Assembly (NCBI RefSeq): GCF_900473965.1
Contig: NZ_UCNJ01000004.1
Span: 61,036-125,035, forward strand
Direction: 5' to 3'
DNA length: 64,000 bases
Source of the DNA: Synechococcus sp. UW179A
GTDB taxonomy: Bacteria; Cyanobacteriota; Cyanobacteriia; PCC-6307; Cyanobiaceae
Part shown: positions 26,311 through 36,170 of the stretch, in pieces
How the letters are laid out: each line of letters starts with the position of its first letter
Numbering within the stretch: position 1 is the first letter of the stretch
The notes under the pieces: model-generated
Told to the model about the DNA's origin: nothing
The model's input: the letters and a program-made list of their open reading frames with translations, nothing else
Databases searched by the model: none
Made by a program: the position numbers and the translations under genes

Positions 26311-26571
26311 CTATCCAATTTGATTTTTGGGAGGAAAGTCGCAATACGGAGGAAAACTAAGTTTCGCTGAATTGACCTGGCATCCTCCAGCTGCACTTTC
26401 CAATTCGGCATCATCCACTAATGATTGAAACTCCCCTGCAAGGATTGAAAATCCAGTTTCTTTTGCAATCGAAACCACCGCATTGGCATCAGCTGCGGTT
26501 TTGAGCTTCTCTTGAAGGCTGCTGTCAGCTTTGACTTTCTCTAGGAACGCTTTGAGTTGCTCTTCTGACAT
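26311..26571 (-). CDS. Nif11-leader precursor peptide 4, lanthipeptide-like core
   Basis: An 86-residue protein. The leader is 63 residues with a diverged end (FSILAGEFQSLVDDAELESAAGG region), still closing in Gly-Gly. The 23-residue core starts CQVNSAKLSFPPYC and ends PPKNQIG, with two Cys and two Ser, enough for one or two rings. No strong terminator follows; the repeat downstream (near 26222-26232) is truncated. It starts 47 nt after the stop of the Cys-rich gene on the same strand. Confidence 0.85.
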   Translation of the reverse strand: MSEEQLKAFLEKVKADSSLQEKLKTAADANAVVSIAKETGFSILAGEFQSLVDDAELESAAGGCQVNSAKLSFPPYCDFPPKNQIG

Positions 26572-26592
26572 GGGTGATTGGCCAGTACAGAA

Positions 26593-26621
26593 GACTTAGC
26601 CATGGCCTGCAGCAGCGTCAC
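26593..26621 (-). promoter_or_regulatory. Predicted promoter of precursor 4
   Basis: Minus strand: -35 GTGACG (26616-26621), overlapping the TGA stop of the upstream Cys-rich gene; 17-nt spacer; -10 TAAGTC (26593-26598). The same arrangement occurs before precursor 8 at 38007-38035. Confidence 0.55.
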
Positions 26622-26848
26622 CCGCACTCCGGGCACCATCCGGCCTGGTCTTGCCAAGTGGGGCTCCAGTGGCGGCAACGCTTGATCAAGTGATCGCCCT
26701 GCTGCAGCTGCTGCTGCCTGAGGTTGCAGGCCACCATCGTTCGGCAGTGGCCATCCACGCCATAGGCGAAGTGCTGACAGGTGAGGCAGATGCGCGAACC
26801 CTTCCAGTTCTGCAGCTCTCGCTCGTCAATGAAATCCCATTCCTCCAT
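26618..26848 (-). CDS. Small Cys-rich, probably zinc-binding conserved protein
   Basis: A 76-residue protein starting MEEWDFIDERELQNWKGS. Cys residues occur as CLTCQHF, GHCRTMVAC, RCRHW and the closing WCPECG, likely metal ligands. This layout is known among cyanobacterial conserved hypotheticals; no function is established. An ATG five codons upstream is also possible. A degraded copy of its last codons is found upstream of precursor 8, which shows that the precursor 4/8 upstream regions share an origin. Confidence 0.72.
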   Translation of the reverse strand: MEEWDFIDERELQNWKGSRICLTCQHFAYGVDGHCRTMVACNLRQQQLQQGDHLIKRCRHWSPTWQDQAGWCPECG

Positions 26849-27152
26849 GCGCGGACCACCCAACGACCTAGCAACAGTACGTCTGTACTACTGCCTAGAA
26901 GGGTATGGATGCAACACGTTCAGCGATCTCTTAGGGATCTCTTCAAAGGGGATGGGAATGCGCCAAAGGAGAGCAGCAAGACGCAGGCTTGCGACTGCTC
27001 CGCTGCTAAGCAAGTCGCGGCCAAGAGCCAAGTGATCGTCGTAGAAACGATGGAGAAACCGTTGTAGAACCCCTCCTTTCGTCGTAATCAAAACCAGTCA
27101 GAGCTTGACAGGTGGCTCAACGCTTGAATGAAGCTGTTAACACCCAGAGCGG
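26849..27152. other. Intergenic stretch, no supported gene
   Basis: About 300 nt between the divergent Cys-rich gene and the ABC exporter. A 67-codon frame on the minus strand (26888-27091) shows no family features. Confidence 0.4.
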
Positions 27153-28961
27153 ATGCCTCAATTCAAGCCCCATGCCAGCGAGCAGGCGCCTCTGATTCGT
27201 TTGTTCAAGCATCTGCGCCCATACCGCCAGAGGGTTTGGAGTGCTGCCAGCTGCTCGGTGATCAACAAAATCTTCGATCTAGCACCACCGGTACTGATTG
27301 CTCTTGCAGTGGACGTGGTTGTTCAGCAGGACACGTCCTGGCTTGCTCAGCTCGGAGCCACCACGGTACTCAGTCAGTTAATCGTGCTGGCAATACTCTC
27401 TTTCCTGGTCTGGACGGCTGAATCCTTTTTTGAGTACCTGTATGGCCTGCTCTGGCGAAACCTGGCCCAGAGCGCTCAACACAGCCTGCGCCTTGAGGCT
27501 TATGACCATCTCCAGAGACTGGAGATGGACTTCTTCGAACACGACAGCAGTGGACGGCTGCTCACGGTGCTCAACGATGACATCAATCAGCTTGAGCGAT
27601 TTCTGAACCATGGAGCTAATGAGATCCTGCATCTCATCACCACAGTGCTGCTGGTGGGTTGTTTGATGACGGTGTTGGCTCCGGGTGTGGCGCTCTTCGC
27701 CTTCCTGCCAATCCCAATCATTCTCTGGGGCTCACTCAATTTCCAGCGCCGGCTTGCCCCACGCTACGGCGATGTACGCCGACGAGCAGGAGACATGGCC
27801 TCAAGGCTCACCAACAACATTGGAGGGATGCTCACCATCAAAAGCTTTGCTCAAGAAGGCTGGGAGCTTGAACAGCTCCGAAGGGAAAGTGATGCCTACA
27901 GGGAATGCAACCGACATGCCATCAGGATCTCCGCCGCTTTCATTCCACTGATCCGTTTCGCCATTCTGTTTGCGTTCCTGGCAATCCTGCTGGTCGGGGG
28001 AGTTCAAGCCAGGAATGGCGTGATCGCAGTTGGAACCTACAGCTTTCTTGTCTTCATCACCCAGAGATTGCTCTGGCCACTCACAACTCTTGGCCGCACG
28101 CTGGATGACTACCAACGCGCCATGGCCTCAACCCAGCGGGTTCTGGATCTGATCGACACACCGATACAGATCGCTGGTGGAAGCCGCCGCGTAGCCGCAG
28201 ATCAGGTGCGTGGAGACATCCGTTACGAGCTGGTCGATTTCGCTTATCGAAATCGACCCGTTCTGCTGAACAAATTCAACCTAAACATTCCTGCGGGGAA
28301 AACACTTGGAATTGTCGGAGCTACCGGTTCAGGCAAAAGCTCTCTAATAAAACTCTTGCTGAGGCTTTATCCCCTCAATTCAGGGAGAATCTTTCTGGAT
28401 GAAATCCCTATTGAACAATTGCGACTCGATGATCTTCGGCGCTCCATCGCGCTTGTCAGTCAAGACGTCTATCTCTTTCACGGCAGCGTAAGTGAAAACA
28501 TCGCCTACGGAGCACCCAACGCCTCGTCGAAGCAGGTACGTGACGCCGCTCGCGAGGCCGAAGCACTTGAGTTCATCCAGGCACTGCCGGAACAGTTCGA
28601 CACAGTCGTTGGAGAGAGAGGACAACGACTCTCAGGAGGGCAGCGCCAACGCATCGCATTAGCAAGAGCGATTCTGAAAAATGCTCCTGTGTTAATCCTT
28701 GATGAAGCGACCGCTGCAGTCGACAACGACACAGAAGCTGCGATCCAGCGTTCACTGATGCGCATCACCGCGAACCGCACCACATTGGTGATTGCTCATC
28801 GACTCAGCACGGTTCGACATGCTGATCGCATCGTTGTCATGGACCACGGTTGCATCGTGGAAGATGGCACCCATGAACAACTGCTGCATCAAGCTGGTGT
28901 CTACGCCGATCTCTGGCGCGTTCAGGCCGGACTGCGCCGCGATGAAGCACTGATCCTTTGA
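27153..28961 (+). CDS. ABC exporter, fused membrane and ATPase domains (MsbA/MDR type)
   Basis: A 602-residue half-transporter. Residues about 20-320 form the six-helix membrane domain; the ATPase domain has Walker A GATGSGKSS near 390, Q-loop SQDVYLF, signature LSGGQRQRIALARAI near 491, and Walker B LILDEATAAVD. There is no N-terminal C39 peptidase domain, so it is not the expected leader-cleaving exporter for the nearby precursors. The substrate may be a lipid or drug-like compound. Its stop overlaps the next start. Confidence 0.9.
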   Translation: MPQFKPHASEQAPLIRLFKHLRPYRQRVWSAASCSVINKIFDLAPPVLIALAVDVVVQQDTSWLAQLGATTVLSQLIVLAILSFLVWTAESFFEYLYGLLWRNLAQSAQHSLRLEAYDHLQRLEMDFFEHDSSGRLLTVLNDDINQLERFLNHGANEILHLITTVLLVGCLMTVLAPGVALFAFLPIPIILWGSLNFQRRLAPRYGDVRRRAGDMASRLTNNIGGMLTIKSFAQEGWELEQLRRESDAYRECNRHAIRISAAFIPLIRFAILFAFLAILLVGGVQARNGVIAVGTYSFLVFITQRLLWPLTTLGRTLDDYQRAMASTQRVLDLIDTPIQIAGGSRRVAADQVRGDIRYELVDFAYRNRPVLLNKFNLNIPAGKTLGIVGATGSGKSSLIKLLLRLYPLNSGRIFLDEIPIEQLRLDDLRRSIALVSQDVYLFHGSVSENIAYGAPNASSKQVRDAAREAEALEFIQALPEQFDTVVGERGQRLSGGQRQRIALARAILKNAPVLILDEATAAVDNDTEAAIQRSLMRITANRTTLVIAHRLSTVRHADRIVVMDHGCIVEDGTHEQLLHQAGVYADLWRVQAGLRRDEALIL

Positions 28962-31087
28962 TGTTGCCCCTGCTCGCTGCGGCATCACCGGGGCTCACGT
29001 CGCTGTCCCACTTGGCACATCAGCCATTGGGAAGCTTCGCGTTGCTCTTGGCGCTGGCAATGCTGGTTCCACCCCTGTTCAGGCGAACAGGCCTTCCCGA
29101 TCTCGTCGGCCTACTGCTCGCTGGCGTCCTAATGGGCCCCAGCGTTCTCAACCTTCTGCAGCCCGATGGTGAGACCCTTCAACTCGTTTCTGACATCGGC
29201 GCGATCTATCTCCTGTTCATTGTTGGACTGGAAATTGATCTCGATGAATTCAATCGAGTACGCAGTCGATCTCTGACCATTGGAGTTCTCCATTTTGTCG
29301 GTGGCATGGCAACAGGGGGAGTCATCGGACTCCTACTCGGCTATCCGCTGGTGCCCTGCCTGCTGATCGGGAGCCTGATTGCAACGCATACCCCTTTGGG
29401 CTATCCAATCGTGCGCAGTTATGGAGCGCAACGAGATGAGGCCGTCGTGGTCAGCGTGGGCAGCACAATTCTCACCGATATCGCCTCTCTGGTCGTACTT
29501 GCGATCGCCATCGGTCTTGGCAGGCACTCCTTTTCACTCATTAATCTGGCCGGCTTGATCGCCAGCGTCGCAATCTTTGCGGTAGCAGTCGTCGTCATCA
29601 TTCGCACGGTCGGACGCAGGATCTTCCGCGGAAGCGTCAACGACGAAAGTCGGATCTTCCTCACCATCCTGCTCATCCTGTTCATCGCTTCGCTTGGTGC
29701 GGAACTTGCCGGCGTAGAAAAAATCGTCGGGGCCTTTCTGGCTGGACTGGCGGTGAACTCCGTGCTGCCAGAGGGAAAGTCAAAACAGCAGGTGATTCTG
29801 GTTGGTGCGGCTCTGTTCATCCCCATCTTTTTCATTCACCTTGGCCTGCTGCTCGATCTGAGCAGCCTCAAAAACTCCATCACCCATTTTCAACTGCCTG
29901 TCTTGATGGTGATCGGTGTCATCAGCTGCAAAGGGGTCGTGAGCCTGATTGCCGGTCGGGCCTTCCGGTACAACGGCAACCAGATGGTGATGATGTGGTC
30001 GTTGGCCATGCCACAGGTCGCTGCAACACTGGCCACAGCATTCATTGGCTACGAGGCCGGATTGCTCGACCAAACGGTGCTGAATGCCGTTCTGGCGATG
30101 ATGGTGGTGACCGCAACCCTCGGCCCGACCCTCACCGCACGATCGGTCAGGCAACTGGTGGAACCAAAACGAACAAGGCGCAGCAACGCAGTGCTTAGCG
30201 ATGACGCCTCATCAGACGATGTCACCCCATTCGATGTGGTCAGCCGGCCACTGACCATCGTCGTTCCGATCGCGAATCCTTCCACCGAACAGGGGCTGCT
30301 GAGCATTGCCTCACGACTCCTGAGCGGCGGTGCCGAAATGCAGGGTCAATTGCTGCCCCTTGCTCTGGTATGTCCCAGCCTTGAAGAAGCGAGAGGTGGG
30401 TTGAATCGTGCAGTGGCATCTGCCCGAGAGAGGCTGTCCCAGGCTGCGACTATCGGCAGGCAGCTGCAGGTGAGAACCCGCTGCCTGCTGCGACTGGATG
30501 AAGATATTGCAGGCGGAATGAGTCGCAGCGCCCTTGAACAGGGTGCTGATCTGTTGATGATTGGAGCCGGACGACCGGACAAGGTGAGGCGCTGGTTCTT
30601 CGGTGACCTCGTGGACGGGGTCTGCCGCACTGCACATTGCCCAGTTGTGGTGGTCAACCTTGCTGAACGTCAGGTGGAATCACTTCGACGAATTCTTGTT
30701 CCAATCAAAGATCTCTCCGCCAGCGCCCGCGAACAGTTTGAACTCGCCCAGCGAATTCTCGCGAGCCAATCCAGCGAGCAGGGCCTGATCACACTTCTGC
30801 ATATCGTTGATCCTCGACTCAATCGATCTGAACGTATCCGGATCGAACATGAGCTGCGTCGTTGGCAACCTCGCAACAGCATGGGCGCCAACATTCGCAT
30901 TCAGCTCACGTACGGACCAGGAGTTGAAACCAAGATCGAACTCAGCAGCCGCGATCACGATCTGGTGATCTTGCGCTCTCAGCGCCGTCAAGTTGCAGGA
31001 TTGCCCATCCCCGCGAGTGATCGAACCAGCAATCTGGTGTCTCTGCTGAATTGCGCTTCGATGGTGATCAGCGAGCCCCTGACCTGA
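28961..31087 (+). CDS. CPA2-family cation/proton antiporter with universal stress domains
   Basis: A 708-residue protein. The N-terminal 400 residues contain about 12 hydrophobic helices with CPA2 hallmarks such as GLPDLVGLLLAGVLMGPSVL and the GAELAGVEKIVGAFLAGLAVN segment. The rest contains two UspA-like domains; the first has GADLLMIGAGRPD with CPVVVVN, the second begins RRILVPIKDLSASA. It is expected to exchange Na+ or K+ for H+ across the inner or thylakoid membrane, with nucleotide sensing in the cytoplasm. ATG at 28961 overlaps the ABC gene stop. Confidence 0.88.
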   Translation: MLPLLAAASPGLTSLSHLAHQPLGSFALLLALAMLVPPLFRRTGLPDLVGLLLAGVLMGPSVLNLLQPDGETLQLVSDIGAIYLLFIVGLEIDLDEFNRVRSRSLTIGVLHFVGGMATGGVIGLLLGYPLVPCLLIGSLIATHTPLGYPIVRSYGAQRDEAVVVSVGSTILTDIASLVVLAIAIGLGRHSFSLINLAGLIASVAIFAVAVVVIIRTVGRRIFRGSVNDESRIFLTILLILFIASLGAELAGVEKIVGAFLAGLAVNSVLPEGKSKQQVILVGAALFIPIFFIHLGLLLDLSSLKNSITHFQLPVLMVIGVISCKGVVSLIAGRAFRYNGNQMVMMWSLAMPQVAATLATAFIGYEAGLLDQTVLNAVLAMMVVTATLGPTLTARSVRQLVEPKRTRRSNAVLSDDASSDDVTPFDVVSRPLTIVVPIANPSTEQGLLSIASRLLSGGAEMQGQLLPLALVCPSLEEARGGLNRAVASARERLSQAATIGRQLQVRTRCLLRLDEDIAGGMSRSALEQGADLLMIGAGRPDKVRRWFFGDLVDGVCRTAHCPVVVVNLAERQVESLRRILVPIKDLSASAREQFELAQRILASQSSEQGLITLLHIVDPRLNRSERIRIEHELRRWQPRNSMGANIRIQLTYGPGVETKIELSSRDHDLVILRSQRRQVAGLPIPASDRTSNLVSLLNCASMVISEPLT

Positions 31088-31147
31088 ACCAGAACAACCA
31101 AGAAAGGAATCGTTAAGAAATTGAGATTTTGGGCTTAAAGTACGGAA

Positions 31148-32050
31148 ATGGATGATGCGAGAAAAGTTCGGCCAAAAACCTTGCTCCTGTCTGCCATCGT
31201 TGGGCTGACGGGCGGTTTTTTGCTGGCGATTCCCCTCAGTCGCTCGCTCATGCCCGAATCCGAAGCTCCCCTGCTGCTGCCTGTCAGCAACCCTTTTTCA
31301 GCCTGGTCCGTCTTCGATAACCGCGAGATTCTTGTGCTCGGCGTTGATGAGGGTGGCGGCAACACCGATGCAATTTTCACGTTGAAAGTGGAAGGAGGCC
31401 GCACCTCCATCACCCAGATCCCTAGAGATAGCTTTATCGATTCCCATAGCTTCGGGCCTGTCAAAGCCAATGCTCTCTATGCCTACGGAGGGCATGAAGC
31501 CGTGAAGACGGAGTTATCAAGGCTGATGGGTCGACCGATCGACCACCACATCCTTGTGAACCTCAATGGAATCCGAACACTCAGTGATCTAGTAGATGGC
31601 GTAGAAGTCGATGTCCCCAAACGCCTTTACTACCGCGACAACAGTCAGGGACTGCTGATTGATCTGCAACCTGGACCGCAGCTGCTCAAAGGTCGAGACC
31701 TTGAGGGTTTCCTGCGCTGGAGACATGATGAGGAAGGTGACCTGGGTCGTCTGGCACGACAGCAGCTCGTGCTGAAAAGCCTTTTCAGCCGACTCACCCG
31801 TCCTGAACACCTCGTGAAACTTCCAGCCCTGATCAAAGAGGCAGGCAACAACCTTGAGACCGATCTGGGTGCAATGGAGCTGGGCGGATTGATCACGGCT
31901 ATGGGGCTGACGGAACTGGAAACCGAACGTCTTGATGCACGCCCCTTCTATCGGAACGGAATCAGTTATCTCGACACTGAATGGCCTGCGCAACAGAGCG
32001 GTGGTGAAGCCAGTGAATCCAGCAGCCGGCGCTACCGCTTCCTCTACTGA
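31148..32050 (+). CDS. LytR-CpsA-Psr family protein
   Basis: A 300-residue protein. A membrane anchor (LLLSAIVGLTGGFLLAIPL) is followed by an LCP domain: REILVLGVDEGGGNTDAIFTL, TQIPRDSFID, then LVDGVEVDVPKRLYYRD and the FLRWRHDEEGDLGRLARQQ motif with the conserved Arg and Asp. LCP enzymes transfer undecaprenyl-linked glycans to the cell wall, which fits the polyprenyl genes (uppS) elsewhere in the window. Signal-anchored, catalytic part outside the membrane. Confidence 0.9.
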   Translation: MDDARKVRPKTLLLSAIVGLTGGFLLAIPLSRSLMPESEAPLLLPVSNPFSAWSVFDNREILVLGVDEGGGNTDAIFTLKVEGGRTSITQIPRDSFIDSHSFGPVKANALYAYGGHEAVKTELSRLMGRPIDHHILVNLNGIRTLSDLVDGVEVDVPKRLYYRDNSQGLLIDLQPGPQLLKGRDLEGFLRWRHDEEGDLGRLARQQLVLKSLFSRLTRPEHLVKLPALIKEAGNNLETDLGAMELGGLITAMGLTELETERLDARPFYRNGISYLDTEWPAQQSGGEASESSSRRYRFLY

Positions 32051-32086
32051 GCCAACGACGAGCCTTCATCGCCTAAGCCATTCACA

Positions 32087-33049
32087 ATGGCGACGCCGGC
32101 GGTTGCATCTGTGGACAGGAATCTGCTGCGACAGAGCATCAGGCTCGGGGTAAGCATCCTGATTACCTGCGCCATTGCTCAGCACTTCCAGCGCATCACC
32201 TATCTCTGGTATCCACTTCTGGCTGTCAACCTGATCGTCGACGACCAGGACGAGAACAGTATTCGAGCTGCCCGAGGACGCATCCTCGGAACAGTGACAG
32301 GTGGGCTAATCACCTTTCTGGTGCATTCGATCATGAGTGGCTGGATCGGCATCCTAATGAGCCTGTTGATCACGATTCCGCTGCTGCGGCGGTTTGGCTG
32401 GGCCAGTGGCATGTCCACAGCCGTGACAGTCACCGTCATGTTTCTGGGCATTCACGAATACGCCACGCTGAGCTGGGACTACGTGCTCAACCGCAGCATC
32501 GACACGCTGGTGGGAATCGTCGTGGCACTGGTGATGGGTCGTCTGCTCTGGCCGAAGAATCGACTGGCTCGCATGCAATACCTACATGAACAGCTCACCA
32601 AGCTTCTGCAAACAAGGGTCGAAGCCCACAGTCTTGCGCTGCAGGGCATGGGCTCTCCTCCACCTGAAATCCAACCTGCAGTAATCACGAACCAGCTTCT
32701 GGAGCTGCAGCGCCTGATCAATGTGGAGCTGAGTCTGGGGCCTCGTCATGTGCAGCGACTAGATCGCGATCATTGGCGCCAATGCCTCAGTTTGTGGCGC
32801 TGCCAACAGGTGCGCTGGATACTCGTGGAACGGCTGATTGAGCGGCTTCACCGCGACAAGGGGAGCGAATATCTCCCTGCACTTGGGAGATACCTGGTTG
32901 AACGACCAGCACCCCGACGTCGACTGGATCTGAACGGCTGCGATGAAGGGTTGTCGTTACCTCAACGGATCGCTCTTGAAGAGCAGGTGACTCGCTTCCG
33001 ACGGGTGCTGACGTGCCAGCAACTACTCAATGCTGAGCGATCATCATGA
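32087..33049 (+). CDS. FUSC-type membrane protein, first of a pair
   Basis: A 320-residue protein. About six hydrophobic helices in residues 15-160, with RAARGRILGTVTGGLITFLV typical of the fusaric acid resistance/AaeB-like family, then a soluble helical C-terminal half. Such proteins are inner membrane exporters of aromatic acids or related compounds. It overlaps the second FUSC gene by ATGA; a TolC-like channel follows, making a plausible efflux unit. Confidence 0.8.
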   Translation: MATPAVASVDRNLLRQSIRLGVSILITCAIAQHFQRITYLWYPLLAVNLIVDDQDENSIRAARGRILGTVTGGLITFLVHSIMSGWIGILMSLLITIPLLRRFGWASGMSTAVTVTVMFLGIHEYATLSWDYVLNRSIDTLVGIVVALVMGRLLWPKNRLARMQYLHEQLTKLLQTRVEAHSLALQGMGSPPPEIQPAVITNQLLELQRLINVELSLGPRHVQRLDRDHWRQCLSLWRCQQVRWILVERLIERLHRDKGSEYLPALGRYLVERPAPRRRLDLNGCDEGLSLPQRIALEEQVTRFRRVLTCQQLLNAERSS

Positions 33050-34173
33050 GCGGCAGTAGAAAACAACCCAATCGCTGGATCCAACGGTCCGACATTCGGC
33101 TCGCCCTGGTGACGGGTCTAGGTGCAGGCTTCGGGTTGCTCAACACTGTTCCTTACGGCTACTACGTGCCTCTTTGCACAGCCGCGGTGCTGTCGGGAAG
33201 CTACGGCAACTCGATGAAGCTGAGCATTCAACGCATCCTCGGGTCGGTGATGGGTGTGTTGATCGCGGTGCTCTTCTCGCGCGGCCTTGAACTTCCTCTA
33301 CCCCTTGGGCTCGGTCTTGCTCTCGCCAGCGTTCGTCTGCTCGGAGGTGCTCTTGGATTGCAGGTGGGATACAAGGTCGCCGGCAACATCGTGATCATGG
33401 GCTGGCTAGTCCACAGCGCAGAGGAATCAATCTGGGGCATGGCTCGCCTGTTCTGGACAGCCTTCGGCATCGCACTATCGCTGTGGGCAACTCGCTACGT
33501 CTGGCCCAGTGGCACGATTCCGTCGCTTCATCGGCAGTTCGCCCGCTTCATCGACGAACTAATCCAAGAATTTGAGCTAGAGAGACAACGGCTGGAGGCG
33601 GAAACTCCCACACGAATCTCAATGACCAATCGCAGGGACCGACGCACCGAGATCCTGCAACAACTCAATGCCCTGAGACAGCAACGGGATCAGGCCCAAG
33701 TGGAACTAGGCCTAAATCCGGAGAACCACCCGCTGCACCAGCTCTGGACAGCACTTGATTTACTGATCTCCCAGCTGATTTCAGTGCTGGACGGCTTGCG
33801 AGGATTACCGGCACCAATCCAGTCACCGCTCAGCATCAAAGCCCTTCATCTTGAAGAGGCGGAAGTTATCAAGCATCAGATCAAACTCTTGACTGCCCTG
33901 TCCGGAAACCTGCGCCAGCCCGATTTAACCGAGAAGCAGTGCCTGGATCTGCAAGCCCTGATGGTGCTGAACAGAGATCTAGAAGCAGTGGCTGAACAGC
34001 TGACGACCAGCCTCGAATTGCATGCTGGACGCAAGGGCAAGGAGGCAGACATTTCCCCAGAGCGGATGCGACAGATCGTTCTGCGCACATCCCTGATTGA
34101 GCATGGAGCTTCCGTGATGCACGACTGCCTGCCGGGAATGGCCAGATCGAAGCCTGTCACTTCAACTCGCTGA
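33046..34173 (+). CDS. FUSC-type membrane protein, second of a pair
   Basis: A 375-residue protein. Hydrophobic helices in residues 15-155 with SIQRILGSVMGVLIAVLFSR match the same family as its neighbour; the soluble half is a long helical region (about 160-360). The two genes together have the content of one full-length FUSC exporter with two membrane halves. Start overlaps the previous gene. Confidence 0.8.
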   Translation: MSGSRKQPNRWIQRSDIRLALVTGLGAGFGLLNTVPYGYYVPLCTAAVLSGSYGNSMKLSIQRILGSVMGVLIAVLFSRGLELPLPLGLGLALASVRLLGGALGLQVGYKVAGNIVIMGWLVHSAEESIWGMARLFWTAFGIALSLWATRYVWPSGTIPSLHRQFARFIDELIQEFELERQRLEAETPTRISMTNRRDRRTEILQQLNALRQQRDQAQVELGLNPENHPLHQLWTALDLLISQLISVLDGLRGLPAPIQSPLSIKALHLEEAEVIKHQIKLLTALSGNLRQPDLTEKQCLDLQALMVLNRDLEAVAEQLTTSLELHAGRKGKEADISPERMRQIVLRTSLIEHGASVMHDCLPGMARSKPVTSTR

Positions 34174-34225
34174 AGTTGTTGTACGGCGTCAGGATCAAGG
34201 CCCTCAAGGACACCAGGCTCATCCC

Positions 34226-36055
34226 TTGATCAGGTCGTTCATCAGGGGTTCATTTCTGATCCCGATTGTTGGCCTGCTGTTACCGGCGGCCTCTACAGCC
34301 ACTCCAGATGGAGGAACTCCAGCGCGCCTGAATTACGGCGGCAATACCTATCAGCTCGAACGCAGCTGGAGCGAACTGAACCAACAACTCGACAGCCTGG
34401 ACACGCTGTTGGGCCCTGCGACAGACCTTGATGATTCGGACGACCTAAAGGCGCCGGAACTGCCATCCAATCTCATCGACGCCAACCGCCCGGCAGAAGA
34501 TGCTCTCAGTGAAGAAGACAGCATTCCAGATCCACCTCTCAGTCTTCCTGGACTGGCTGATCAAAACTCCAAGGTGAAATCCGTAAGCCTGAAGCAGGCC
34601 ATCGCGATTGCCTTCCGCAACAACCCCGAACTTCAGATTCAACGGGAGCAGATAGCTGCGCAGGGCGCCAGGGTCGCCTCGCTCTCAGGGGCTTACTGGC
34701 CCACCATCAGCGTGTTTGCCGATCTAGAGGGTTTCCAGAACGGCAGCACCACCTTTTCGCCTTACGGCAACAACAACTTCGGATTTGGTTCTCTGTTCGC
34801 TAAAGAGGGCCAGACACCCAATTTCGCGCTCACCAAGAACGACAAGAAGATCAGCGGCAGTACTTCAGGCCCCTTCTACATACCAGCAGGAGGGGGGTTA
34901 TATGCCGACTCCAATGGCGTTGACTCGCAAGCGGGCCTGCAACTCAACTACGCGCTGATCGATTTCGCCCGCACGCCAAGGGTCCGCTCCGCCGATGCCA
35001 AGCTGCAGCAGTTCAAACAGCAGTACGCCAACCAGCTCCGAGCGCTGCAACTCGAGATCAGTGAGGCTTACTACCAGCTTCAGCTGAATGAGCAGTTGGT
35101 ACGCATTCGTGATGCAGTGGTACGAACCGACTTGATCGTGCTGGAAGATACGCTGAATCTCAAACAGGCAGGGCTCGTACCGCGGGTGGATCTTTTGCGC
35201 CGCAATGCAACCCTCGCAACTGATCAGGAGGAACTGATCCAGGCTCTGGCGGATCGAGCTGTTTCAAGAAGAGCGTTATGGACCCTGTTAAATCTGCCCG
35301 CCGATGTGGTTCCTAGTGCAGGCGACGCAATCAGGCTGGCACCAGCCTGGCCACTGAGTCTTGAACAGTCCTTGCTAGCCGCCTACGACAGCAACCCCGA
35401 GCTTGATGCGATCCTCGCCACGCGACGGGCCCTGGCATTGCAGCAGGACGAAACGGCAGCTCAGCTCCTGCCCAAGCTGAGCCTGTTCGCGTCCGTGGGA
35501 GGCATGGCATCGGTAGAACGCACTTTCAACTTCTCTTTAATGGGCGAAGGATGCTGCGGTGGCACGTTTTTTCCCCTCGAGCAGGTGGCGGGATACGACT
35601 GGTCGGTTGGGCTCGCTTTCAACTGGATGATTTTCAATGCTGGTGCAACGGCGAACGCCGTGAAAGCCCTTTCTTTGCAGGAGCAGGCAGCAAGCCAGTC
35701 GTACGCGGCCACCCGCAACAGCATCCGGCTTCGCCTCGAACGGGCTTTCCTGAATCATGAAGCAAGTCTGGCCAAGCTGGTTTCGGCGCGGCGTGCAGTA
35801 GGAGCAAGCAAGGAAGCCTTCCGAGACAGCACACTCCGCTACAAGACAGGACTCACCAATGAAGTGGATCTCTCAGTGACTCAGACACAGCTGGTTGATT
35901 CACTGGTGAACCGCCTAATCGCAACTGTGGATGTGAATGTGACCTACGCCCAGCTGTTGCGTGAACTTCTGCCGATGCCAAGGGATCCCGACTCAACTGT
36001 TCCCACGGAGCTGACCCTGGAAGGGTTCTCAATGCATGAACTGAATCAACCCTGA
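34226..36055 (+). CDS. TolC-like outer membrane efflux protein
   Basis: A 609-residue protein. It starts TTGATCAGG with a signal peptide (FLIPIVGLLLPAASTATP). An acidic linker precedes the channel domain, which begins VKSVSLKQAIAIAFRNNPEL, the first outer membrane factor repeat. The second contains PLSLEQSLLAAYDSNPEL, and the C-terminal helix has LRYKTGLTNEVDLSVTQTQL, a TolC landmark. It would form the outer membrane exit for the FUSC proteins and possibly for the HlyD-type protein at 38623. The precursor cluster 2 starts right after it. Confidence 0.92.
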   Translation: MIRSFIRGSFLIPIVGLLLPAASTATPDGGTPARLNYGGNTYQLERSWSELNQQLDSLDTLLGPATDLDDSDDLKAPELPSNLIDANRPAEDALSEEDSIPDPPLSLPGLADQNSKVKSVSLKQAIAIAFRNNPELQIQREQIAAQGARVASLSGAYWPTISVFADLEGFQNGSTTFSPYGNNNFGFGSLFAKEGQTPNFALTKNDKKISGSTSGPFYIPAGGGLYADSNGVDSQAGLQLNYALIDFARTPRVRSADAKLQQFKQQYANQLRALQLEISEAYYQLQLNEQLVRIRDAVVRTDLIVLEDTLNLKQAGLVPRVDLLRRNATLATDQEELIQALADRAVSRRALWTLLNLPADVVPSAGDAIRLAPAWPLSLEQSLLAAYDSNPELDAILATRRALALQQDETAAQLLPKLSLFASVGGMASVERTFNFSLMGEGCCGGTFFPLEQVAGYDWSVGLAFNWMIFNAGATANAVKALSLQEQAASQSYAATRNSIRLRLERAFLNHEASLAKLVSARRAVGASKEAFRDSTLRYKTGLTNEVDLSVTQTQLVDSLVNRLIATVDVNVTYAQLLRELLPMPRDPDSTVPTELTLEGFSMHELNQP

Positions 36056-36170
36056 CCAGCCGAACATCTGGGAATCAGGATTGATAACTAGCGCTGAGCG
36101 AATACTGGCTTGTCTTGCAAACTAATAGCAGATTTGATGATTCATTAAATCCCGCCTATGTCTGCTCAAT

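Noticed and set aside
26651..27067. 138-codon plus-strand frame
   Set aside because: Antisense to the Cys-rich gene through its first half; composition fits a shadow frame.
26888..27091. 67-codon minus-strand frame upstream of the Cys-rich gene
   Set aside because: No clear start signal or family match; could be real but not supported.
27153..28961. ABC exporter as the missing leader-cleaving transporter
   Set aside because: It has no N-terminal C39 peptidase domain; the first membrane helices begin soon after the start.
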